From contig NC_068570.1 of assembly GCF_025698545.1 (NCBI RefSeq), forward strand, positions 1,736,001 through 1,800,000: a stretch of 64,000 nucleotides of DNA. Reading direction: 5' to 3'. The number at the start of each line of letters is the position of its first letter. Positions within the stretch are counted from its first letter, which is position 1. Positions 12,116 through 27,107 of this stretch are shown piece by piece. The notes beneath the pieces were generated by a model. It worked only from the letters and a program-made list of their open reading frames with translations, had not been told where the DNA came from and searched no databases. This stretch comes from Gossypium raimondii. Taxonomy: Eukaryota; Streptophyta; Magnoliopsida; Malvales; Malvaceae. A program made the position numbers and the translations under genes.

Positions 12116-13400
12116 AGATTGCATTTTAGTTTATCTATTTAAAATTGAGAAAATTAATTATTGTACTCTAGATCAAAGAGTAAATTGGTCTTCTTGTTAA
12201 AATTTCTTTTCATTTCTACTGTTAAAAACTGTTTCTATACATCAGCATGAGATACATGTGGCATGTTATGTGTCACTATTCGATTATTCATCCAGCCACA
12301 TCGATTTTTAACATTACAAAGGGATGAAAATTTAAAAAAAAAGAATTAATTTTTTCTTTGAATTAACATACAAAGACTAATTTATTTATTTATTAATAAA
12401 AATTTTAAAAAAATTTAACTCCTTCCGCACGAAATTCGCTACTTTTACCTGTTACACTTATAAAAGTATATTTTATTTATGGATGAATCATTTATAGATT
12501 TGAGAGTTGAGACCAATCCTTACTGATAAAATAAAATAAAAATATGCGATTTCAAAGTTCAAAATTTGTGTTCTCAAGGATGAGATCACTTGCCTCTCAT
12601 CTAAATTCTAAACCAAATTTTCACCTTTTAATTAACCAATAGAAACTGCGGCTACATATTTTTATTATTTTAATCATTATTGTTAAATACTTTTATCATT
12701 TTAGTCACTTATCACTAATTTGTTATTATATATACTTATTTAGTCCCTCAATTTTAGTAAAAATCATTTTGATCACTCAATTTCTTTTCTAGAATTAAGA
12801 TTTTTTTAAAACCAGTAATTTTTATAGGAATTAAGCTATTTAATTATTGAGATGAAACCACGTCTTTCACTTGTATCCAATTCCATGTAAAAATCAAGAT
12901 TTTTCCTTGTGAAACCCTAGATTAGTTTTCTTTTACTAAAACAACTAATATTAAATCTAAAAGGAAAAATAATAAATGAAATTAAAAAGATAACATGGTT
13001 TTTCCAAATAAAATTTAAGTTTTCCTATAAAACCCCAAAAGTTTCTAAAATTAATTCTAAAAAAGAAAATTAAAAAGATAAAATGAGTGATCAAAATGAA
13101 AATTTATTAAAATTTTGTGACTAAAATGAGTGAATCTATTGGAAAATTAACGGCTAATGACTAAAATTATAAAAATATGTAAGGTCGGTGCCTAAATTGC
13201 TAACTTCTTATTTTCGGTGCCCAAAAGAAAAATTTATAAAAGTTGAGTCACTAACTATGTAGTTTACCCAACTTTAAATCGTTTTCCACTTCAACTATGG
13301 GCTCTTGTATGTCAACATAAGGATTGAGGTGTTTGGTGGGATGAAACATTTATTGATTAATATAGTGGAATAGTAAACGTTTGAACAAAGCAAGCCTCTT
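12116..13400. other. Intergenic, no gene recognised
   Basis: AT-rich. Around 12240-12330 the phrase 'ccagccacatcgatttttaac' resembles the centre of the MITE at 44346-44692, so a degraded relative may lie here. Otherwise nothing was recognised. Confidence 0.4.
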
Positions 13401-13469
13401 TCAAACCAAAGCACCTAATCAAGGAAAATTCAATTTGATGACTTCTATTCCCACAAATCAATTTTATTA

Positions 13470-14837
13470 TCAGATACCAATTCCACCACAAGAAACAACA
13501 CTCATGAACTCTTCATCTAATTCAAGAGCTTTCATTGAAGATGGTGGAAGGCAAATTTCCAAGTCAATACTTCCTCCACCTTCATGTCCTGGATACGCCG
13601 AAACTTTCCCATCAAACTTATGAGCATATCCACTTCGAAGCGTCAATGCTTTCCCTAACCCGAACTCATTTCCGTACTTGTTGAACCTTGGTGAGCTTCC
13701 CATCATCACACTTTGTGGGTCAAAAAGCTGAGCAATCTGGTAAATGAAAGGTGAATCAAGCCAACCATTGACAAAACCACGCACTTGTTTATCTGTATGG
13801 TTAACCACAGCTTGGTGTAGTTTCCAAGCAGCCCAACCGAGACCATGGTTAAGTAGTTCACCAGCTGTGGTCACTGCTCTAACAGTTTGAATTGAGTTAC
13901 CAAAATAATCTGGGGATAAAGCTGGTTCTAGCCTTGACCTATTGTTTATAGCTAACCTACAACCAGTGACTGTTTCGTTTGGGAAACGACGTGCCTTTGT
14001 TATTGACCGCCATACAAATGCAGATAAAGATTGAAAGGAGGAAATTTTGGTGGTGTTGGATTCTGTGTTAGCCCTTTCTTTGAGCTTTGCAATGGATTTC
14101 GCTGAGAAATGGAATATTCTCTCTAAAAGCTCGGGTGCTTCAAATCTGGAAATTAACTCATCTTGGTTAGTGAAAGGAAGGTTAAGTAATGGACCATGAC
14201 CCTCTGGAAACCATTTCTCTAACACTGGAGGACGTGAGATTTTCAAATTAGTATCTCCTTGTGCTTGAAATATTTCAGACAATGTGTTGAAGAAATGCCA
14301 GAAACTGGTTCCATCGCCAATAGCATGGTTCATGGAACAACCTATGAACACCCCATCTACCAGCTCGGTGACTTGAATCGATAACAAAGGCCTGGTGTGA
14401 CCATCATAGTTGATTGCTCGATCATGGTCGAAAAACGATTGAACAACCAACGGAACATAAGTAGGGGAAACAATGTCGGACACGGATAAATCAACAGCTG
14501 CATGTATAAATTTGGCTCCTGGGCTGTTATTGCAATCCACAAAGACGAAATGAGACTTCGGGTTTTCTTCTATTTTCGTTGCGAGCCGACCTGCTAAGGG
14601 ATAGAAATGAACTAGGGCTATGGAAAGGGATTGCTTGAGCCGACCCAAGACATTGTTGATCAAGTTTTCTTCACAGTTACCCTCTGGTTTGGCATAGAGA
14701 AGACCCTTTTGGATGTATTGCACCGACAGCATAGCAAGATCCCATGTTGTCAAATAGTAAGGCTGTTTTGATTGATCAGAAACATGTTGTGGTGTAACAT
14801 AACATTCTGAGATGATTCGAACTGATGATGGATCCAT
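13470..14837 (-). CDS. BAHD acyltransferase, intact (At3g50280-like)
   Basis: A single-exon gene of 455 residues, normal for plant BAHD enzymes, starting MDPSSVRIISECYV at ATG 14837. The catalytic motif HAIGD is at residues 171-175 (His 171 is the general base). The second family motif, usually DFGWG, is NEFGLG at 390-395, a variation shared by the local pseudogenes. The sequence resembles plant 'uncharacterized acetyltransferase At3g50280' proteins, a clade that includes EPS1-related enzymes. The substrate cannot be told from sequence. The family acts in the cytosol and uses acyl-CoA donors. A TATA-like motif lies about 80 bp upstream. It is the only intact member among four related loci within 14 kb. 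Confidence 0.92.
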   Translation of the reverse strand: MDPSSVRIISECYVTPQHVSDQSKQPYYLTTWDLAMLSVQYIQKGLLYAKPEGNCEENLINNVLGRLKQSLSIALVHFYPLAGRLATKIEENPKSHFVFVDCNNSPGAKFIHAAVDLSVSDIVSPTYVPLVVQSFFDHDRAINYDGHTRPLLSIQVTELVDGVFIGCSMNHAIGDGTSFWHFFNTLSEIFQAQGDTNLKISRPPVLEKWFPEGHGPLLNLPFTNQDELISRFEAPELLERIFHFSAKSIAKLKERANTESNTTKISSFQSLSAFVWRSITKARRFPNETVTGCRLAINNRSRLEPALSPDYFGNSIQTVRAVTTAGELLNHGLGWAAWKLHQAVVNHTDKQVRGFVNGWLDSPFIYQIAQLFDPQSVMMGSSPRFNKYGNEFGLGKALTLRSGYAHKFDGKVSAYPGHEGGGSIDLEICLPPSSMKALELDEEFMSVVSCGGIGI

Positions 14838-14919
14838 TCTTTTTGTTGCTAGAGAGGAACAGGATAAAGTATATTGAGGTTGGATTAGCAGGGTTGTTGA
14901 ATATTGAAGTAATGATGTG

Positions 14920-14927
14920 TTTATATA
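14920..14927 (-). promoter_or_regulatory. TATA box of the BAHD gene
   Basis: On the minus strand TATATAAA lies 83 bp upstream of the ATG, a suitable spacing for a plant core promoter with a short 5' UTR. Assigned by position and sequence only. Confidence 0.5.
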
Positions 14928-15009
14928 TTGATGGTTGCCAAAAACGAAGAGAGAAAATTATTTTGCTTGGTCTACTTTTGATTCGCAGCTTGGCTTTATG
15001 TGGTTATTG

Positions 15010-15600
15010 AATTGCTGGGAACCAAGTTAAATATTTTAGCAATATTGATTATATAATAATTTTAATGTATTGATGTTTTAATAATTGGATTTGTAATTGG
15101 ATTAATTAAATCATTAATTCTCAATTTTGATCGACTTGACTGATTTAATCGTAAATTCAATCAGTTAAAATTAAAAACTTCTTGATCTTCCGTCTACATT
15201 TATTTTAGAGGTTTAAGTCAAATATACGTAACAATTTGATGTTTTAACCGGTTCAATTAGTTACGATTTCGATTCATTAATGGTTCTCAGTTCATTACCC
15301 TTGTTCGGATTGATACACTCATCGATTTCCAATTCAATTAATCTATCTGATCTGATCATTCTAACCTAATTCAAACAATATTAATTATATCCCTTAAATC
15401 TACTAATGGTTAAAGTTTAAAAAAAATAAAAAAAGAAATCCTTTCACCAATCACATGAATAAAAACAATTTAAATGAATTGAAGAAAGGATTGTCGCATT
15501 AAAAAGTAGGTAACCATCCAAGTAGTGATGGTTGTTAAGAGTTGGGAAAGCTACCTACGCAATGGTTGACGACTTAGGGTCTAATTTAATATAATGTTCG
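15010..15600. other. Intergenic between BAHD gene and PABP fragment
   Basis: AT-rich. Around 15180-15400 it contains degraded 'cggttcaatt' style sequence like that at 23050-23460. No gene was recognised. Confidence 0.4.
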
Positions 15601-15619
15601 ATTGAGAATTTATCTATGC

Positions 15620-16830
15620 TGTTATTGCAATCCTTGTAACCACCAAGCATCTGATCACCAGTCACAAATTGACAATATAAAGGTCTTGAAGGAAATTAAA
15701 TTGAACAAAATATAGTCACGGAAATTGGAAAAACAAGACTCACCGTCCTTTGTTGTTCAGGGGCTGCATTTGCGAGAGCAGCAGCCAAACGTTGAGGAGG
15801 CTTAGGCTGTCCAGTGCCAGCATCTTGCAATGGACCAGGCAAATTACAACCAGGTGGGTAACGATAGGGACGTCCCCTAGGAATCATCTGGAACAAGTTT
15901 AGTGAATTAGAACAAAAGACTTCAGTCAAAGCATAAGCATAAAATTACACTTTGATCCCTAAAATAATAAAATTTTGATTTAGTTCTTTAAAATTTTATA
16001 AATATATAAACTATTAAAATCGTAAAATTACATTATAACTCTTATAAAATTATACAACTTAATTCCATCCTTTCCTTAAAAAAATTCCTGATCTTGCCCT
16101 TATTGTGAAACAGTAATGAATTTAGAAACATCCCATCTTTGATCTCATCCATTTCCATTCCTAATATAACTATTAATATAAAAATTCTTAAATTATTTTT
16201 TAATAATTTATTGTTCACAGATTTGAAGGGTTTCCTTTTATAAAGGAATAAAGAAGAGATGATTATTGCTTATAAAATCACATTTATTTTTTAATAATCA
16301 ATCCAACATTAATTTAGTTGAATAATGATAAAAAAATTTTATTTTATAAAATAATTTATAATTTATAGTATTTTAGATATTTTTTATCATTTTATTATTG
16401 CTTATAAAATGTGCACATATAATAAATGTAAACCCAAGCCCTTGATTTTCAAGGTTTGTTTAACTAAAACATGGACCTTAAAATTTATCTAGTTATCTGT
16501 AAATGACTAATCTAAGTTTGTTTAAGCTGCATATATCTTTCATTTTGAGAAGATTTAAGTTTTAATAAATATATATTTTATTACTATTATATGATTTTTT
16601 TATTAAATCTACAAATATGCAACTTAATATATTTTTTAATATTTACATTATAATATAATATTTTTTGAAAAGAATATAATATATTTTATTATTCATATGA
16701 AATAAATTATATAATATATGAAATGGAGGTTAGTAGTATACACGTGTATACAACTTACCGGTCGCTGAGCCTGTTGAAATGGACCTGCTCCGCGTCGTCC
16801 CCCTAGGCGCTGGCCCTGCTTTACCATGGG
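15620..16830 (-). pseudogene. Partial PABP gene copy (exons 7 and 8 only), interrupted by a repeat
   Basis: A minus-strand duplicate of the 3' part of the PABP gene at 18012-21701. Exon 8 is complete at 15747-15890 (MIPRGRPYRYPPG...) with its donor and acceptor. Exon 7 survives only as its last 24 codons, 16759-16830 (GQRLGGRRGAGP...). Exon 9, which would encode the MLLE domain, is missing: the downstream phrase AATCCTTG.AACCACC (near 15630) joins directly to AAGCATCTGATCACC. This is a deletion with CACCA microhomology. The intron between exons 7 and 8 carries a 0.79 kb inserted repeat. Exon 7 breaks at about 16830 into BAHD sequence on the other strand. No functional protein is possible. Confidence 0.88.
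15937..16725 (-). mobile_element. Dispersed element X, inserted in the PABP-copy intron
   Basis: About 0.79 kb of AT-rich sequence absent from the corresponding intron of the intact PABP gene (18497-18591). It is an inverted copy of 39428-40196, roughly 90% or more identical by eye. In the 39.4 kb orientation it starts near ATATTATATAATTTATTTC and ends near GGGTCAAAGTGCAATTTTA. No coding capacity or clear terminal inverted repeats were seen. Its presence at two unrelated sites with matching ends argues for a non-autonomous mobile element of unknown class. Confidence 0.7.
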
Positions 16831-17360
16831 AGTGTTGGAGAGATGGTTTCCAGAGGGTGACAATGGCCCATTGCTTACCCTTCCTTTCACTCACCAAGAT
16901 GAGTTCATAACCCGAGTTGAAGCACCCCATGTTTTAGAGAAAATATTCCACTTCTCGGCAGAGTCCATTGCAAAGCTCAAAGAAACAGCTAACACAAAAT
17001 CTAGCACCACTAAAATCTCCTCCTTCCAGTTTTTAACTGCACTTTTGTCTCGAGACTGGAGTCACCATTGCCCCCATATTGCTTTGGGAACTCAACTCAA
17101 GCTGACAGCAGTGACCACAGCCAGTGAACTGCTTGAACATGGTCTGGGTTGGGCAGCTTGGAAATTGAACCAAGCCGTGGCTAACCATACAGACAAATCA
17201 CTTCGTGGCTTCGTCAATGATTGGCTTCATTCACCTTTTATTCACCAGATTTCTCAGCTTTTTGACCCACAAACTGTAGTGATACAGGCTCACAAGTTTC
17301 AATACATATGGAAATGAGTTTGGTAGGGAAAGCATTGACAGTTCGAAGTCATCACTACCA
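16831..17360 (+). pseudogene. BAHD acyltransferase fragment, internally deleted
   Basis: Begins abruptly at a LERWFPEG motif, equivalent to about residue 207 of the intact gene, at the junction with the PABP exon 7 fragment. It matches the C-terminal half but lacks the stretch between SSFQ and FGNS (about 40 codons), then continues TTASELLEHGLGWAAW. It shifts frame and stops near 17317. Weak similarity to the EFGLGKAL region continues to about 17350. The HxxxD half is absent. Confidence 0.85.
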
Positions 17361-18011
17361 TTTGTGAGTCGAAAAAGAAAGTGGAGGAATGGGAGTAAAA
17401 AAGAGAAATAAATTAAATTTAAATGTACTTTGTTGGAAGGGAAAGTAAGAGAAAAAAAAATAAAAGATTGATTTTTCATAAAAATGAATGAGAAAGGTAT
17501 ATATTAATTCAAATTTATGTATTTTTAAAAATTTTTATTTTATTTCCTTAGATGAAAAACAAATTTTGAATTCCTTTTTTCATTTTTCAATCTTTCCTAC
17601 CAAGCAGAGTCCCATGTTTTCCATTCTACTTCTAATTTTCTTTCCGGAGCAAAACCTTAAAGTAAAGAACCGTATTGAAGTACAGGGACTAATACAACAT
17701 TTTAATTTGTTATGGAACTGTCATGAGAGGAATAGCATCTTCCTCTTAAGACAATTTAAACCTGTCCAAAATCTTCGAAAGCATGATATGTAAGTAATGA
17801 GATCCAAATGATGTTAAAAATAAAGTTCCAATGACATTAAACAAAACTTATTGTAATAAATAACAATCCAGTAAATAGAAAAAGCCTATGAAGCCAAACC
17901 GAAAAAACACAATGCTAGCAAAGTATTAGAATCCTTGCAACCACCAAAAAAAAAACAAAAGCATAAATAAATGTTCCAAACTCAACCCTACAATACCAAA
18001 ATTCCAGTCAC
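17361..18011. other. 3' UTR and flank of the PABP gene
   Basis: The part nearest 18011 should contain the PABP 3' UTR (minus strand); its AATCCTTGCAACCACC phrase also survives beside the truncated copy. The rest is AT-rich with no recognised gene. Confidence 0.5.
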
Positions 18012-21985
<3,974 letters not shown>

Positions 21986-22016
21986 TGCACCGCACCGGCG
22001 ATGGAGAACTGTGTGG

Positions 22017-22024
22017 TATTTATA
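22017..22024 (-). promoter_or_regulatory. TATA box of the PABP gene
   Basis: TATAAATA on the minus strand, about 316 bp upstream of the ATG. It is compatible with a 5' UTR of roughly 280 bp. Assigned by sequence and position only. Confidence 0.5.
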
Positions 22025-22119
22025 CGTAGAATAGTTTCGAAGAAACCCTATTTCGTTTAGGAAGGTTGATCTCCGCCGTCAGATCTTTTGATGGAAATTA
22101 AATTGTAGCCGTACGATGA

Positions 22120-23690
22120 TCGTGGTCAAAATCAGGTTGCCGTCAGATCTTTGTGTTATTTTTTTATTTAATTTTTTAAATTTTCAAATTTAAAATTTTA
22201 AGTGTAATGGTTATCATAGTTAATTTTTTATTAAATTTAATTTTAAATCTAAAAATAAAATTATTAAATTATTAAAAATAAAAATAGAAATATTAAATTT
22301 AAAATGGAAATTCTTTTTACATAATTGCTCTCCACAATTTTTAACTTTTTGTCCCTTTATTGTTGTCTTATATATCTGGATTAGATCTTGTTTTCTACTT
22401 AAAATGGTAGGTTTTGTCTTTATTTATGGAAACAAATTAATTACAGATTTTATTTCTCTATTTACAAAGTTTATGAAATTAACTTTTATGAAAACCAAAA
22501 AAAATATTAGAACCCATGTTGATATGATGGTCGAGTATTTATCGTTTGGTGTGATCTGAGTTGTATTACGTTAAGGTGTTACTCAATTGGATTATTTTTA
22601 TTTTTAAAAAAATTAATTTAAATTTTAATAAATTAGAGTGATTAACTTTATAATTAAATTTTTAAAATTTTAAAAATAAAAGGTGAATGCTAATCAAAGC
22701 CCAATAAAGAGAGTTGTGATAACCAAAATTCACTAAAATAATGTTTGAAAAAGATCATATTGGATCCTTATCAATTTGGGTTCTCTAGTCTTGCAAATGA
22801 AATAAACCCAATAATTTGTTCCTTTTCTTTTTTCCTAAAATTCTCTGTAATTATATTAAGGTGGGATTAAATTTAGAATCCAAAAAATATTCAAAATGGA
22901 AAGAATTGTCTCCCAAAATTTGTTTCCTATTTTGATATTCAAAATTAAGATTTTATTTAAAAGATATTAAATTTCTAATTACTCAATTCGGTTGATTATA
23001 AAACTATATATAGAAAGATAAACAATGTATTTATTGAAGGAACAGAAGGTTAGGGGTGTTCAAACTTTGATTAAGACCGAATTAACCAATCGAATCGATC
23101 TAATTCGGTTAACCTGATCTAATTCGTTCGGAGGTCGGTTAGAAGTTTTTTGGAATTTTGGTTAATAGTTAATTGGTTCGAAATCGGTTAATTAACCAAA
23201 CTTAATAAATAATATTATATATTATATGCATTAGGCTATTACTAATTCGGTTAATTCGGTCAAATGAACATTCTAAATTTATTTTATATGTTTTATACTT
23301 GTTTTAACAAAAAAAAACATATAAAGTTCGGTTAATTTGGTTAATCGACCAACTTAACGAAATATTTTTGTTAGGTTAATTTTTTAAAAATTCGGTTCGG
23401 TCAACGGTTAAATGATTAAAAGTTCGGTTAATTCAGTTAATATTAGTTCTATTCAATTAACCGTAAGGCTGTAAAAAAATAAAAAGCACAATTGTAAATT
23501 TAAGGATAAAAATATTGTTTATTTAAGAATTATTGGGATTTTATCCTTGTCCAATTGCATGTATTTGGATGATTTTTATTTACAAATCAAATTTGTAATA
23601 GTTTGAGTCGAAATTTATTTTTATTTAATTAATATTTAAATTTAATTTTCTTATTTATTTAATAGTAAAAATGGTTTTAAAATTTTATAT
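22120..23690. other. Intergenic; degraded CGGTTAATTCGG-type repeat at 23045-23465
   Basis: No gene recognised. From about 23045 to 23465 the sequence repeatedly uses the words TTCGGTTAA and TTAACCAA on both strands, opening with AGGGGTGTTCAAAC. This is a self-complementary pattern typical of small dispersed plant elements. A similar but weaker patch is at 31910-32150. Ends and target duplications could not be fixed. Confidence 0.45.
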
Positions 23691-23701
23691 AAAAATTATT
23701 G

Positions 23702-26700
23702 TGTAATAGCCCGATTTTAGGCCTAGTCGGAACAGTGGTTTCGGGACCACAAATCCTACGAGAAAAAAAATTGTAATGGCCTGAATTTTCAGAGGTGTCG
23801 GAACGGTGATTCGAGATCACTAAATTCGACAAATGGGTAGAAAATATTATTAATTTAGTAAGTATAAGTTAAATGTGAAGTTAGGAAAATTTTTGAAATA
23901 GTGAATAGTGCACTAGAAATAAATATTAAAATAATTAGAATCCAAATGAGGTATCAAGACCTCGGGGATTTTAAACCGAGCCATAAATATTTTTATAAAT
24001 ATTTATGGAGTGTTAAAAAGTTAGTATTAAAGTTTCGTTAAGAAATTTTAAAATTCCGATAATTAATTGAACAAAAAGGACTAAATTGTAACAAATGCAA
24101 AATTTTGAGAAATGATTAAATAGCTTAAATGATAAAAGGAAGAGGGCTTAAAAGGAAAATAGACCCAAGGTCTATTTGGGCTGGACGGCAAAGACATGAA
24201 ATCAGCAAGAAAGTAAGAAGAATTAAGGACAAAATTGGAATATTGCAAAATTTGCTTAATAAAGTTAGGACCAAAGAGGAATTATCTAGATTTCTCTTCA
24301 TTTTTCTGAATTCTCATCAGTTAAAACACCATGGAAGGGCTTCTTCAAGCTGGTTCTTCATATTTTTATTACAAGTAAGTTCAATTCTTGACTATTTCTT
24401 GAAATTTTTGTATTTTTATGACTTTTACAACTAGGCCCACTTGTTAAATTCATTAGTTTTTGATTTTATGAAAGAAGTTGAAAGTTGATATGAATATGTG
24501 TTGGAATTATATGATGATTTATCATGAAATTAGAGCTTTAAATTGTTCATATGCTGATTTTATTGAAAGAATTGAATAGAAAGTGAATGTTTGGGACCTA
24601 ATAGTAAAAGAGTTTGAAGATAGAGTTAAATATGGAAATTCTGAATTTCAATAGTTGTGTAACAACTTATAATGTCTAGGTAAAGTATTAATTTAGAAAA
24701 TTAGATTAATTGAGGGGTTAATTGAGAAAGGACCGAATTGTATAAACTGTGAAATTTGGGGCAAAATGGAAATCAACATTTTGCACTAAAGCAGTTTTGG
24801 ACAGCAGCAGTAGTGTAACTTTGAAAAATCACCAAAAATTTTAGAGATTGAATTAGAGGATGAATAAAATATGAAACTAAAGCTTATTGAGTCTAGTTTC
24901 TTATAAAAGAAATGGTGTGAGCAATGGAATTGTAAATCATGAGATATAATAGATTTTGTGAGACAAGGTCAGAATGAATTCGGGTTCCCCTGTTCTGACT
25001 TTGGAAAATCATTAAAAATTGTAAAAAAATTATTATGAGTTATAATTTATATGGTTAGAATCCTTAATGAGTCTATTTTTAGAAGAAACAAACGAAAATA
25101 TCATCCGAATTCTGTACAATGAGATAATTAATTTTAGTGAAGAGTGGTTGGAACTGTCAAACAGTGAAACAGGGGAAACTTTAAAGAATAAACTGTACTA
25201 TTTGGCTGAACCAAAAATTCTGAAAATTTTATGGTATGAATATATTTGAGTCTAGTTTCAGGAAAAATTAACGGATCTTAATTTGGAGCTCTGTAGCTCC
25301 GGATAAAAATAATTTAGTGACTCTAACTCGGATAAACAGTTTTGAATATACATGTGAGTGAATAGTGAAATTATAGCTAATGTTGTTTAAGTGTGTTATA
25401 CACATTAAGGATGTGGAATGGAGAGGAGGAGGAGGAAAATTGGGAAATATATGAATGATTTGTGTATAATTGGTCATATGCTTGATTTTAACTGACAAAC
25501 GATGGAATAGAAATGATGCTTATATTTGTGCATTATTGGTCATGGTTTAAGCTCATGTGTGAAAATAAAAGTTTCATAGTATGTGTGTATGGTATATTCG
25601 GTATATGATTTGGCATGAAATAATGTCATGAATGGTTTATGAATTAACACATGTTGGTAAGCCTGATACATGAATAAATGTTGTGCTCATCCATGCTTAT
25701 AATGCTTATGCTATACGTGTATTTGGCTAACATATTTGGTGTATATGCTTAGACTTTGGCCAAGTAGTGGCTAGATTATGCCACGTTAAATTTATAAGTT
25801 ATGCATTGAAATGGTTTATCGTGTGGTTAGTTCTAAAAAGAGTTATGTTTAAATACACTAGCTTGCAACTATGGTTGAATGATATGCTTATATCTTGTGT
25901 GATGTGCATAGAAACAAGTGTGGAAAGATAATGAAATAATAAGTTCATATGGCTGAAATTTAATGATTAAATGTTAATTTCATGAATTATACAATGTATG
26001 ATGAAATGTATTCATTTTTGAAATGAGAATAAAATAAAAATGTGAAAAATCGAATAAATGATCAAATTAAGCGGAACACCGGATTTGAGTACTTCTGATC
26101 AAGAGATAAAGTGATAAGTGGTAGCTTTAGCTACACTTATCTGATCAAGTGAAAAAGTGATAAGTGCTATACTTATCTGATCAAGTGACAAAGTGATAAG
26201 TGTTAGCCTTATCTACACTTATCTGATCAAGTGAAAAAGTGATAAGTGCTATACTTATCTGATCAAGTGAAAAAGTGATAAGTGCTATACTTATCTGATC
26301 AAGTGACACAGTGATAAGTGTTAGCCTTAGCTACACTTATCTGATCAAGTGAGAAAGTGATAAGTGGTAGCTTTAGCTATACTTAACTGATCAAGTGACA
26401 AAGTGATAAGTGGTAGCCTTAGCTACACTTATCTGATCAAGAGACAAAGTGATAAGTGGTAGCCTTAGCTATACTTATCTGATCAGGGACAAGTAATAAG
26501 TGATCATACGTAAGACCATAGTTATACTATGGCAAGGTGAAAGTGAAGTACTCAATCTTCCATAACTGTTCCCTAATTTGATTAAGGATGGTAAGTGACA
26601 AATGGGCCCAAAAGAATTAAAGTAAATGGATAAGTGGTAGTGTATTTATATCAGGACGATGTTGTTATTCAAGCTAAAGTGATATTTTCATTGCAAAATT

Positions 26701-27102
26701 GAGAATTTCATAAATGTGTTATTGAATGGTATAATCAATAAACATTGAGTTAAATGGTAAATGCGTATTAGTGTTGAACTTGATGTCATTGAATTGTACC
26801 TGAATTAAATGGAAATTGCTAGTGATATGATCTAAATCGTGAGCATGAGAAATTGTGAATTGAAGGAAATGGAAATGAAGCATTGAATTGCATGAGTATG
26901 TATCGGGTCTCGTAAGCCCTAATTATTATGATTATAACATTTTGAGGATATACTGTGAAAAGTTATAGGAGCATGTTAATTATTTTGAAAGTTTTAATTT
27001 AGATGAAATTTTATAACTCGGTTAAATACGTTTACAAGTGCATGTGTTTTGGTAATGCCTCGTACCCTATTCCGGTATTGAATACGGGTAAGGGGTGTTA
27101 CA
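23702..27102. mobile_element. Solo LTR of a Gypsy-type retrotransposon (3.4 kb)
   Basis: Starts TGTAATAGCCCG and ends GGGGTGTTACA. It is flanked on both sides by TATTG (23697-23701 and 27103-27107), a 5 bp target duplication. No internal coding domain is present; all frames are short and unrecognised. The form is that of a solo LTR left after recombination between two LTRs. The start is unusual: a second LTR-like beginning, TGTAATGGCCTG, follows 72 bp later, each followed by a GTCGGAAC phrase. The 3' end phrase CGTACCCTATTCCGG is typical of plant Gypsy LTRs. Length is large for an LTR, so nested insertions are possible. Confidence 0.8.
26095..26507. repeat. Tandem array of 46/36 bp hairpin-forming units
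   Basis: Nine full units plus one partial, each starting CTGATCAAG. Unit starts: 26095, 26141, 26177, 26223, 26259, 26295, 26341, 26387, 26433, and a partial at 26479. Lengths run 46, 36, 46, 36, 36, 46, 46, 46, 46. Each long unit holds an imperfect inverted repeat (GATAAGTGGTAGC, 4-base loop, GCTACACTTATC) able to form a 12-13 bp hairpin. The short unit has a smaller 7 bp stem (GATAAGT/ACTTATC). The array lies inside the solo LTR. No spacers or cas genes are present; this is a minisatellite, not a CRISPR. Confidence 0.9.
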
Positions 27103-27107
27103 TATTG

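Noticed and set aside
24129-24434. 101-residue frame inside the solo LTR
   Set aside because: No homology, no domain, and it lies in LTR sequence; likely chance.
26095-26507. CRISPR-like repeat array
   Set aside because: Units are contiguous without unique spacers, there are no cas genes, and the setting is a plant LTR. It is a minisatellite.
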